From Roseitranquillus sediminis (GTDB lineage: Bacteria > Pseudomonadota > Alphaproteobacteria > Rhodobacterales > Rhodobacteraceae): a DNA stretch of 64,000 bases. The notes beneath the pieces are model-generated. The model was not told the origin of the DNA and did not search any database. It saw nothing but the letters and a program-made list of their open reading frames with translations. Numbering within the stretch: position 1 is the stretch's first letter; each line of letters begins with the position of its first letter. The stretch covers positions 1 through 64,000 of the forward strand of contig NZ_JAFFOB010000019.1 of assembly GCF_016918935.1 (NCBI RefSeq), written 5' to 3'. The position numbers and the translations under genes were made by a program. Below, piece by piece: positions 1 through 7,926 of the stretch.

Positions 1-3
1 CAT

Positions 4-47
4 GAGCACGTGCTCAGGCATATGCCTAAGCCTCCATGGCTATGCCT
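4..47. repeat. Cluster of short palindromes
   Basis: Two perfect 12-base palindromes lie back to back, GAGCACGTGCTC at 4-15 and AGGCATATGCCT at 16-27. TATGCCT recurs at 41-47, so AGGCATA (16-22) can also pair with it. The block sits outside any coding frame I recognise. It could be an operator or a recombination or replication site; the sequence does not say which. Confidence 0.5.
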
Positions 48-196
48 GGGGGTCCGGTCGAAACGGGGGCCAGTTCATTCAGCGACAATCAGACCTTCCT
101 TGATCAGCGTCGTCTGGGAGTGATCAGTGTCTCAGGAGCCAGTACGACCTCTATTGCCGTCGGACGCGCGAGGCTCGCGTCAGGTCCCCGAGCCAA

Positions 197-508
197 CTAA
201 TCGAACACCTCGGTGGCGAGCGCAAAATCCTCCAATTCACTCTCCAGCAGGATGTAGATGTCGTCGGGCGCGGTCGTCATGGCCGGGATCATGAGAAGCG
301 GGCTGACGCCCATCTCGTCGAGGAAGTCCATGACTTCCGCCTGTCCCGCCTGCACGTCGCTCACCGCGAGGAACGCGGGCAGGACCACATTCTGACCAAA
401 GTAGTGCTGGTGAACGCCGATGGCCGCAGCCCTGCTTACGCGCCGCTCGACTCCGCCCGCAAGCATATAGGGACACGCCGAGAGGCACACGGCCCCGGCC
501 CGGCGCAT
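197..508 (-). pseudogene. COG3904-type periplasmic ClpP-like protein, C-terminal fragment
   Basis: The readable part begins with a CLSACPYMLAGGVERR motif followed by GVHQHYFG. These match the catalytic-serine region (SAC) and the following segment of COG3904 predicted periplasmic ClpP-fold proteins. About 100 residues remain, including an acidic tail that ends at a normal stop. The N-terminal half (signal peptide and first part of the fold) is missing: beyond about 505 the DNA belongs to an MFS transporter reading the other way. The Met codon at 506-508 is probably an internal or chance codon rather than a start. The family call rests on motif recognition. That this is a 5'-truncated remnant is inferred from the abrupt change of content. 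Confidence 0.6.
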
Positions 509-1023
509 ACCCGATCGGCTGGCTCTCTGACCGGATTGACCGACGCACGCTGATCTTCGGCGCGTCCGTCCTCGGTGCGGCGTCCTGCGTGTTCGGGTGG
601 ATCACGGGAGGCGATCTCTGGCCGCTGATGGCGGCGGCGTTCTTCGCCGGCGGTGTGACCACACCGCTCTACGCGCTGTTTCTCGCCTACACCAATGATT
701 ACCTCTCGGTCGAGGACATGGCGGCGGCGTCCGGCGGCCTCGTGTTCACCTTCGGGTTCGGCGCTATTCTCGGCCCGCTCGCCACCGGTTGGGCCATGGA
801 GCAGTTGGGCCCCTTCGCGTTCTGGCTGGTGCTCTGCGCGACCTTCGGCGCGATTGCGGTCTACGCCCTTTACCGCATGACGAAGCGCGCGGCCGTGTCG
901 GTGGAGCAAACCGAGAGCTACCTGGGCGTCCTGCCCACGGTCTCCCCGGTGGCGGTAGAGGCAGCCGGCAGCTGGGCGGCGGAAAACGCCGAGGCCGGCC
1001 GCGAGGCCGAGGCTCGTTCTTGA
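505..1023 (+). pseudogene. MFS transporter, C-terminal fragment
   Basis: The frame opens into YPIGWLSDRIDRR, the loop motif between the first two helices of the second half of YcaD-like major facilitator proteins. Four to five hydrophobic helices follow, for example AFWLVLCATFGAIAVYALY, and then a hydrophilic tail. The first half of the transporter (about 200 residues) is absent. The nearest in-frame start (GTG at 589) lies inside the coding segment and would give only 144 residues. The fragment meets the COG3904 remnant head-to-head near 500-508. A functional transporter is unlikely. Confidence 0.65.
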
Positions 1024-1395
1024 TCCCGGGTCCATACCGCAGCGCGACTGCCAGGGTTTCTCCCTATGGCCTTCGTGTGGCGGAGCTTTACGATGACGCC
1101 TCGCCCTGTTGAGCATCGAGGAAGTGGCTTTCCGGAAGCCGACAGCACCTCTCCGGTTCGAAAGAGCGGGCCGGGGCGCTAGAGGCCACGGGACCGCTTC
1201 CCGCGAACACCGGACGTTCGGCCAGTCTCCGCCTTCGCAGGCACAGCATCGCATCGTTCCACGTGTCGAACGCGATAGCTCCAAACGGCGAAAGGCACTG
1301 AGGAGCCCTCTTCGACCGATGTTGCGCGGCATCGGAAAGCGGCAGATGCGGGGAGCGGCCCCGCCGCCTTGGCGGCAGGGCCATCGAGAGAACCG
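1024..1395. other. Gap without recognisable gene
   Basis: About 370 bases lie between the MFS fragment and the stop of the secreted protein gene at 1396. Short open frames exist on both strands, but none has a convincing start, ribosome binding site or recognisable protein content. I saw no repeat or strong hairpin. Confidence 0.4.
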
Positions 1396-1953
1396 TCATT
1401 GAAGCGGCCGCTGCTCGGGACGCTCGTCGACCGGCAGCATGATATGAGCGTAGGGTGTATCCGGATACATCACATACGGTCCGTCGGTGTCTGGCGTGAC
1501 CGGCAGGCCGTCCAAGATCGAGTCGTCTGGAACGATGATCATGACGTGCGGCCCCTCGACGACCCAGTTGTTCTCTGGTGACGGACCCTGGGCGTAGGGT
1601 TCGATGTTGCTGGCGCCGCCGCCGGACGAATCTCCTGCGAGCATGTAGGCGATGCCAATCCGGTCCGGCGTGAAGTCTTCCTGGTTCTGGTAGGCCTCGA
1701 ACCAGCCCATCCAGGCTTGGTCAAGGCACATGGGACCAGCGAAGGCCTCGGGCGCCGGCATGCAGGTGAAGGTCTCGTCTCCCTCGCGCAAAAGCGTTCC
1801 GTCGAGGGCGCGTACGACGACTTCATCCCGAAGCTGCGGTGGCGCCGCGCTGAGCGCCTCGTCGATCATCGCCTGATCCGATTGCGCGACGGCGGTGCCC
1901 GCCATCACAAGACCCGCGGTGACGATCGTGCAGGTTGTCGCCATTCGTGTCAT
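1396..1953 (-). CDS. Secreted protein of unknown function
   Basis: This encodes 185 residues. The start at 1951-1953 is chosen because AAGGAGGA lies just upstream with good spacing, and because the protein then begins with a clean signal peptide (MTRMATTCTIVTAG, hydrophobic core, cleavage after GTAVAQ). A longer upstream frame has no such support. The mature part has two cysteines (TCMPAPEAF and MCLDQAW, likely a disulfide), several WxxW-like aromatic clusters and many acidic residues, which fits a periplasmic protein. I do not recognise the family. It is divergent from the HxlR regulator at 2114, which may control it; that link is only positional. Confidence 0.7.
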   Translation of the reverse strand: MTRMATTCTIVTAGLVMAGTAVAQSDQAMIDEALSAAPPQLRDEVVVRALDGTLLREGDETFTCMPAPEAFAGPMCLDQAWMGWFEAYQNQEDFTPDRIGIAYMLAGDSSGGGASNIEPYAQGPSPENNWVVEGPHVMIIVPDDSILDGLPVTPDTDGPYVMYPDTPYAHIMLPVDERPEQRPLQ

Positions 1954-2113
1954 GGTCGTCCTCCTTGCGCGTTGCGTTCGGCCGATCTGCGACCGCGTGC
2001 CGAGAGTCGCAGATCGCCGGGCGGGCCTTCCAGTCAATGAACTGTACCACGGGGTCGACAATGGCGACCGCGCGCCCTTACGATTTCGGGCGCGCACAGC
2101 CTCCGGAATTCTC

Positions 2114-2812
2114 ATGGCCAAGGATCGCTACCGCCAGTTCTGTCCCGTCGCGATGGCTGCCGAAGTGCTCTGCACCCGCTGGACGATGGTCCTGGTGCGT
2201 GAGCTTGTCGCCGGATCGACCCGCTTCAACGATCTGCGGCGCGGCGTTCCACGGATGTCGCCGACGCTGCTGTCCAAGCGCCTCGGCGAGCTCGAGGCGG
2301 CCGGCATCGTCCGCCGCGCGCCGATCGAGGGCGAGCCTGCGCATCTCGGCTACGAGCTGACCGAACCGGGGCGGGATCTTGCCCCGGTGGTCGAAGCCGT
2401 CGGCATGTGGGGCCAGAAGTGGGTCGAGGCGGAGCCGAGCCTCGGCAACCTCGATCCGGGCCTGCTGATGTGGGACATGCGGCGCAATCTCGACCCGACG
2501 CCGATGCCAGAGATCAAGACGGTCATCGCATTCCGGTATCCTGACCAGCCGGAGGAGCGGCGGCACTGGTGGCTGATCGTCGAGCCGGAAGCCGAGGTCG
2601 ACTTGTGCTCGATCGAACCGGGCTTCGACGTCGACCTCGATGTCGAGACCGATCTCAGGTGCATGACGGCGATCTGGATGGGCCTGACCACCGTCCGCAA
2701 GGAGGCGGATCGGGGCCGGCTGGCCCTCACCGGCGACCCCGGGCTCGCGCGGGCGATGCAGGACTGGCTCGGCCTCAGTCCCTTCGCGAGCCAAGAGAAG
2801 CGCGTCGGCTGA
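2114..2812 (+). CDS. HxlR-family transcriptional regulator
   Basis: This encodes 232 residues from an ATG chosen because the protein then starts at MAKDRYRQFCPVAMAAE, the usual N-terminus of HxlR winged-helix proteins. Residues about 10-105 form the MarR/HxlR winged helix: RWTMVLVRELVAGSTRFNDL, then SPTLLSKRLGELEAAGIV, then YELTEPGRDLAP for the wing. The C-terminal 120 residues resemble the SCP2-like ligand domain found in longer HxlR members. The Cys near the N-terminus is a typical redox- or ligand-sensing position in this family. The gene is divergent from the secreted protein gene at 1396-1953. No target can be deduced. Confidence 0.85.
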   Translation: MAKDRYRQFCPVAMAAEVLCTRWTMVLVRELVAGSTRFNDLRRGVPRMSPTLLSKRLGELEAAGIVRRAPIEGEPAHLGYELTEPGRDLAPVVEAVGMWGQKWVEAEPSLGNLDPGLLMWDMRRNLDPTPMPEIKTVIAFRYPDQPEERRHWWLIVEPEAEVDLCSIEPGFDVDLDVETDLRCMTAIWMGLTTVRKEADRGRLALTGDPGLARAMQDWLGLSPFASQEKRVG

Positions 2813-3235
2813 GCGACGGCGGATCACACATCATGTCAGCTTCTCCCGGGCAGGCGCATCAGGGCGAACTGCCGAAATGTCCCGCTGACTTGACCCTGGC
2901 CTAGCCGCCGAAGGCCCGGTCCTCACCGACGTTGGCGGATGCCCTGTGAGCGTGGCAGGGCGTGTTGCAGGCGCAGCGAAGGTCGGCTGCGTCGGGACTC
3001 TGTCGAAAAACTCGGAGATCGGCCGCCGGAGGTCCAAGCACCTGGAGATTGTTCCTCAGCAACGATCAATTGGTCTTTTCAGCGGCGACAAGCACCGTCC
3101 AATGAGAACGATGATCTACACTTGAACTGCGCTGGAGCGCCTCCGAATTTTTGAACAGAATCTCGGCAAAGCTGCCCCCGTTGGGTTGCCCCAAGTCGAT
3201 TAAGGCGCGCGGGGGGGTTGCCGAACGCGCCGCAT
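2813..3235. other. Gap holding a possible IS-end remnant
   Basis: About 420 bases without a convincing gene. The only structure I see is an imperfect inverted repeat, listed separately at 2994-3167. A short minus-strand frame at its right side is open but unrecognised and lacks a start signal. Confidence 0.4.
2994..3167. repeat. Imperfect inverted repeat, possible IS or MITE remnant
   Basis: CTCTGTCGAAAAACTCGG near 2998-3015 and CCGAATTTTTGAACAGAAT near 3143-3161 are inverted copies, matching at about 14 of 18 positions. Outward-facing ends of the form 'CTGTTGAAAAACTC' are common in IS5- and IS1182-like elements. No transposase remains between them (about 130 bases). An insertion-sequence scar is therefore an inference from the end sequences only. 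Confidence 0.35.
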
Positions 3236-3943
3236 TCAAGCTCCGGTTGCGTACAGGCGCTTGAGCAGGTTCATCACCGTTGAGACGTGCCATCGCCCGC
3301 CGCGTCCGGTGAGGATGCCGCGCGCGTTCAGCTCCGCCGCCATTGCCCGCAGGCTGCTTGCTCCGCCCCCACGGACGTCCTCGACCACCGCCCGCAGGTC
3401 CTCGGCGTGCTGGTTGGCATTCCGCGCGACCGCCTCCCTGAGCGGCGCACCGCCCCGTCCAGCCCGCCTGACAGCCGCGGCGCCGTTCGGGTTGCCCAGC
3501 CGCACCCCGCGCGCCCTGGCCGCCGCTAGCGCCTCCCGCGTGCGCCGGGAGATCGCCTCCCGCTCCTGCTCGGCCACCAGCGCCATGATCCCGACCGTCA
3601 GGTCGTTGGCCTCTGGCATGTCAGCGGCGACGAAGCGGACGCTACTGTCCCTCAGCGTCAGCAGGAACGCCGCGTTCCGGCTCAGCCGATCGAGCTTGGC
3701 GATAAGCAGCACCGCGCCGGTGACCTTCGCGAGATGCAGTGCCTTCGCCAGCTCCGGCCGGTCGGCGCGCTTCCCGCTCTCCACCTCGGTGAAGCGCGCG
3801 ATGACCTCGGCGCCCCTCGATGCGACTAGATCGTCGATCGCCTTCCGCTGCGCCTCAAGCCCGAGCCCGCTAGCCCCCTGCCGCTTCGTCGAGACCCGCT
3901 CGTAGGCCACGAACCGCTGCGATAATGCCGACGTCGCGCCCAT
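3236..3943 (-). CDS. Serine recombinase (resolvase/invertase family)
   Basis: This encodes 235 residues starting at MGATSALSQRFVAYERVS; an upstream ATG at 4018 gives 25 extra residues that do not fit the family. The N-terminal resolvase domain (about 10-145) has the catalytic serine in YERVSTKRQ (Ser18), the conserved LDRLSRN segment, and the MALVAEQERE-ISRRTREAL helix leading to DNA. The C-terminal part (about 170-235) is a short recombinase helix-turn-helix ending in WHVSTVMNLLKR. The size fits small invertases and resolvases or phage-type resolvases rather than large serine integrases. It lies inside a mosaic island and could have shaped it; no res or dif-like site was identified. Confidence 0.85.
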   Translation of the reverse strand: MGATSALSQRFVAYERVSTKRQGASGLGLEAQRKAIDDLVASRGAEVIARFTEVESGKRADRPELAKALHLAKVTGAVLLIAKLDRLSRNAAFLLTLRDSSVRFVAADMPEANDLTVGIMALVAEQEREAISRRTREALAAARARGVRLGNPNGAAAVRRAGRGGAPLREAVARNANQHAEDLRAVVEDVRGGGASSLRAMAAELNARGILTGRGGRWHVSTVMNLLKRLYATGA

Positions 3944-4245
3944 GCCGCCCCCCGTACAGACCTGCCAAACGTTCGTTGCGCAGTTCTGTACCTCGAATGC
4001 GGGAACTCGCGTACTCAAATCAGAGGTTTGCTTGGCTTACGCACATCGGCGCTCGCTCCGCCCTGTTGATGCCAGAGTGAGCAACGACCACTCAAACGCG
4101 CGCCGGCACAGGATCGCTCGCTGAAATAATGGTATCATAGGATATTTCGTTCATCAAAGTCTCGATGCGCGCCTTCCGCTTCGCGAGTCATTCCGCGCAT
4201 GATATATGGCTTCCGTTCTCGACGGTGAGGACGGGAGGATCAGAA

Positions 4246-5394
4246 ATGAAGCTGCACACTTTTTCGGGCGGGGCACTTGTGCTTGTCTTGCTGGGGGTTT
4301 CGAGCCTTTCTGCGCAGGAGTTTACGAAAGACGATCTATTCGTCGCCCATACGCCGACGGTGGGCGGTCATGTCGGCATGACGCTGCCGCTGTATGTCCG
4401 CCACGTCACGGCTGCCAATCCTGCAGGTGAAGTCGCCGAAGAAAATCGAGTCGTTCTTTTTATCCACGGCGGAACGACGCCGGTAGCAGCCGGATATGAT
4501 CTCGATTTCAGTGACTACAGCTGGATGGAAGCCTTAGCGCAAGAAGGCTTCGACGTCTGGGCGATGGATCAAACCGGCTACGGCGGTTCGGCCCGTCCAT
4601 TCATGGACGACCCCTGCAACGTCGACCCCGAACTGCAGGACAGTTTGCTCGTCGGCAACGTCCTAGAGGCGACATGCAGCGCCCACCACCCGACAAACTT
4701 CAATACGATCCGCGGCGAGTGGGAAGAGATAGGTACCGTTGTCGACCACATTCTGGACGAAACCGGGGCGGACTCCCTGAGCATGATCGGCTGGTCCGCG
4801 GGAGGACCGCGCGCGGGCGGATACACCTCTCAGAACCCCGACAAGGTTAACCGCCTCTTTCTTTTCGCACCAAGCGCCCCGAATGCAGAGCGGCAACCGG
4901 TAGACAGTCCCGAAGAGGGTTTCACGACGACGCTCCGCGATAAGCAGGGCTTCGGAGAGAGCTGGGCCGAGGACACGCAGTGCGAGGGACAGGTCGAGGA
5001 AGGCGCATTGGACGCGTATTGGGAGGCCAGCATGACCTGGGACCCAATCGGAGCGACGTGGGGGCCAGAGGGGCAGCCAGGCTACGTCCGTGGTCCGGTC
5101 CGGACGAACGCCGTCTGGACGCCGGACATGGCCGCGGCGCTCCAGGCGCCGCTCCTCGTGATTGCAGGCGAATTCGACGTCCCCGAAACGAGGCGCGAAA
5201 GCTATGAACAGGCAGGCTCCCCCGAGAAGGTTTTCGTCCTCGTCGACTGCGCGTCGCACTTCATGCTGTGGGAAAAGCAGCGTCATGCACTCCATGATGC
5301 ATCAATCGAGTGGCTGCGTGACGGCACGTATCAGGGCGAGTCGTCGGGGGCTTTCCATGTCGGGGAGAATGGTGACGTCGGGGTTCTGAACTGA
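4246..5394 (+). CDS. Exported alpha/beta hydrolase
   Basis: This encodes 382 residues. The start at 4246 is preceded by GGGAGGA and gives a signal peptide (MKLHTFSGGALVLVLLGV, cleavage after LSAQ). The fold is seen in FIHGGTTP (oxyanion region), GWSAGG with nucleophile Ser184, an acid in EFDVPET (Asp311) and a histidine in ASHFMLW (His338), so the triad is complete. A long cap insertion lies between about 210 and 290, with cysteine pairs that suit the periplasm. The substrate is unknown; esterase, lipase or haloalkane-like activity are all possible. Base composition is less GC-rich than the core genes, and it sits in the island between recombination debris. Confidence 0.8.
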   Translation: MKLHTFSGGALVLVLLGVSSLSAQEFTKDDLFVAHTPTVGGHVGMTLPLYVRHVTAANPAGEVAEENRVVLFIHGGTTPVAAGYDLDFSDYSWMEALAQEGFDVWAMDQTGYGGSARPFMDDPCNVDPELQDSLLVGNVLEATCSAHHPTNFNTIRGEWEEIGTVVDHILDETGADSLSMIGWSAGGPRAGGYTSQNPDKVNRLFLFAPSAPNAERQPVDSPEEGFTTTLRDKQGFGESWAEDTQCEGQVEEGALDAYWEASMTWDPIGATWGPEGQPGYVRGPVRTNAVWTPDMAAALQAPLLVIAGEFDVPETRRESYEQAGSPEKVFVLVDCASHFMLWEKQRHALHDASIEWLRDGTYQGESSGAFHVGENGDVGVLN

Positions 5395-5707
5395 CGATTC
5401 GGCAACATGGTCGGGCGGCGACCACGTCGCCCGGCGTCCTTGAGCGGCGCGGCGCCCTGTCCTTCCCGCTCTGATGCGCGGCACCGATGCGACCAGTTAG
5501 CCGCGCCCCGCGCGTCCTGGCGGCTGTCAGCAGCTCTCAGGAGCGTACGATCTGGACGAGTGACGGGCAGTCGCACGCTCACAGCTGAAGCGGCTGGAGG
5601 ACGATCTGGAGGAGCTTCTGCCGGCCCTTGGCGTCAGGCTGCCACGAGAGAGCGGTACAGCGCTGAGATCTCTCCTGGGACCGGTAGTCGCAGAACAGGG
5701 CCTCGCC
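5395..5707. other. Gap with a short coding-like stretch
   Basis: No complete gene is seen. On the plus strand, after a stop near 5560, one frame reads SQLKRLEDDLEELLPALG and onward to about 5700, which looks like real coil-forming protein rather than noise. It has no start or family match and runs into the phage remnant on the other strand. It may be another gene fragment. Confidence 0.3.
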
Positions 5708-6227
5708 TCATGCGCGCAGGACCGCCGACGCGGTGCCGTCGACGACATCACCCTCTTGATCGCCTGGGCTGGAGAATATCAGCCGCACGATCGTCACCGG
5801 CTCGTGCGCCGCCGCTTCCGAAACCTGCACCCGCGACCGCGCCGCGGGAGTCATGCCGAGCTCCGTCATGAACCGCCCCATCAACTCCAGCTGCTTGTTC
5901 GCCACCGAGAGCCAAGGCGACTGCTGCACGTAGCCCGAGGGCGTCTTCAGCATCACCGGCGTCTCCTTCATCTTTTCCTCCGCCTCCCCAGCGGCCGTAG
6001 GCCTGGCAGTAGGCGGCGAGCGCGGCGCGGTCGATGGAGGTCAAGACGCCGATGTCGTGCAGCGTCTCCGCCACCCGGGCCCACTCGGCGCGGGCGACCT
6101 CCGACAGGTGCGGCGGACAGTCCGGCAGATCCTTCGGCGGCTGCGGCTCCGCGTGGTTGTAGGCGCGCTTGCCGGGGTTGCCGTTGGCGCGCGGGATCGC
6201 CGTCGGCTGCGGCTTCCTACCCCGCAT
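5708..6227 (-). pseudogene. P27-type phage terminase small subunit, frameshifted
   Basis: It starts at MRGRKPQPT with the GNPGKR segment typical of P27-family small terminases, then CPPHLSEVARAEWARVAETL and ALAAYCQAYGRW. Just after this tryptophan the frame is lost in a G-rich run near 5990-6000. The continuation (KMKETPVMLKTPSGYVQQSP, then ELGMTPAARSRV) is in another frame, and together the two parts make a near full-length protein of about 170 residues. The start overlaps the stop of the upstream phage fragment by about 10 bases, as in intact phage operons. No large terminase follows. A sequencing error in the homopolymer could mimic the frameshift. Confidence 0.7.
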
Positions 6228-6500
6228 CGTCGTCGCCCCCGGGAGCTTCCGCGAGTTCGAGACTGGAGAAATGGGCGTTGGCCTCGATGAGCGGGTGTCC
6301 CGCCTCCCGCATCCGCCGGTGCAGCCGGCCGAGGAATGCTTCCAGCTGGTCTCCCGCGTCCGCGGTCTCGATGGGACCCCCGGTCCGGAGTGCTCCAGCC
6401 GCTCGGTCTCGCGCCATCCGGCCTGCGTCTTGAGGTAGAAGATCGACGAGGTGGTGTCGCCGGAGCGCGCCTTCTGCAGCAGCCCGTTGGCGACGTGACC
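6217..6500 (-). pseudogene. Phage terminase-like small protein, C-terminal fragment with frameshift
   Basis: The segment reads HVANGLLQKARSGDTT, then IFYLKTQAGWRETERLEHSG, a pattern of phage DNA-packaging proteins that pair a helix-turn-helix with a 'WLKNRxxxxWRE' motif. After EHSGPG a one-base loss in a run of Gs breaks the frame; the sense resumes with GPIETADAGDQLEAFLGRL to a TAG at 6217-6219. The N-terminal helix-turn-helix half is missing because the DNA upstream of about 6500 belongs to the methyltransferase remnant. Family assignment is moderate. Confidence 0.5.
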
Positions 6501-7432
6501 GCGTACCAGCACGGCTCGTGCTGCCAGTGGTAGTCGCCGCGGGAGAGCACCAGCCGCTCCTTCGCCCAGACGATCTGGCTGCGGATCTCGAAGCCGCAGG
6601 CCGCGAGGCTCTCGGCGACTGTGGTGGCGTGCAGGGCGCCATGCCAGACATAGGCCACCTCGCCGGGGAACAGCGCCCAAGCCGCACGCCAATCCGCCCG
6701 GTCGTCGTTCAGCACCTTGCCCGTCCGCTTCGTCTCCGAGGCGCCGGCACGGTTGCGCCAGCCCGGGTCGTAGTTCACGCCGTAGGGCGGATCGCTGACC
6801 AGGAGATGCGGACTAACCTCGCCCAGCACCCGAGCCACGTCCTCGCCGCTGGTGGCGTCGCCGCAAAGGAGCCGGTGCGCGCCGAGCCGCCAGAGGTCCC
6901 CAGGGCGCGAGACTGGGTTCGCCGGCGCCTCCGGCGTCTCCTCCTCGCGCGGGTCGGGCGCGTCGCTCCTGAGCAGCGCGTCGATCTCTCCCGTCTCGAA
7001 GCCGAGCGAGGTTAGATCGACGCCGAGGTCCTCCAGCTCGCCCAGCTCCAGTGCCAGCAGCTCCGGGTCCCACCCGGCCTGCAGGGCGAGACGGTTGTCG
7101 GCGAGGATATACGCCTGCTTCTGCGCCGGCGTCAGGTGCGCCAGCTCTATCACCGGCACCGTCGCGAGCCCCAGCTGCCGCGCCGCCAGCACCCGCCCGT
7201 GGCCGGCGATGATGCCGTCCTCGCCGTCGACCAGCACCGGGTTGGTGAACCCGTATTCCCGGATCGAGCTCGCGATCAGCGCGACCTGCGCCTCCGAGTG
7301 GGTGCGGGCGTTGCGGGCGTAGGGGATGAGCTTGTCGATCGGCCGGTGCTCGATGGTGAGGCCGTGGCCCGAGGCAAGCGCCGCCGGATCAGCAGTCCTG
7401 CTTCTCTTCGCCTGGTTCTTCCGCTCGACCAC
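6498..7432 (-). pseudogene. ParB-like/DNA methyltransferase fusion, 3'-truncated
   Basis: Residues about 25-110 are a ParB/Srx-like domain (IDKLIPYARNARTHS, DGIIAGHGRVLAARQLG), followed by a linker and the start of an N4/N6 DNA methyltransferase with its catalytic DPPYGVNY motif. After HWQHEPCWYAV the sequence changes abruptly into a phage packaging gene. In this family the AdoMet-binding FxGxG motif lies in the C-terminal half, which is absent, so the remnant should be inactive. Such fusions are typical of prophages and gene transfer modules. The open frame continues to 6041 but only as out-of-frame readthrough. Confidence 0.75.
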
Positions 7433-7926
7433 GAGGCGCTACGACGCCGATTGTCGATACACCGCTGGTGAGGCGATCGCTTGGGGCCGGAAGTCCTGAA
7501 CCTTTCTGTCATGCACCGGTTGGGCGCGACGGCCGCCTTCTGCGCCGTGCTGCCGCCAGCGGGATCGGAGGACATGTTCGGTCTGCGGGATGAAGCTGCG
7601 GTCCAAAAGACTTCACGACGGTGCCGCCGGTAAGCATGAAGCAAGAGACCATGGCTTGCGGTCGTCGCCCCTTGAGATTGTCCGGAGCGTCAAAACGGGG
7701 ATGTTCAGGCGATGCGGCGCATCCAGACGATCCACCTCTAAGTTTTCCAAACCCAGACCCACTTAATAGAAATATCATATTAGTATTGGTTGTCCGCCAG
7801 TAATTTTCCTTTGCGCGCGGCACCTACCTCCGTACGCTTTCGAGGGCGGCGAGACTGCCGCGCATATCAACATAGATAATGCACTCGCTAAAAGGCTACA
7901 TCGGAGTGCTCTGCGAGGAGGAGAGA
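7433..7926. other. Gap without recognisable gene
   Basis: About 490 bases. A short AT-rich patch near 7758-7790 stands out from the surrounding GC-rich DNA and may hold the promoter of the downstream exported enzyme gene. Short open frames on both strands show no recognisable protein and lack ribosome binding sites. Confidence 0.4.

Noticed and set aside
7509-7823. 104-codon minus-strand frame in the gap before the FAH gene
   Set aside because: No recognisable domain, no Shine-Dalgarno sequence and low-complexity Arg/Pro tail.
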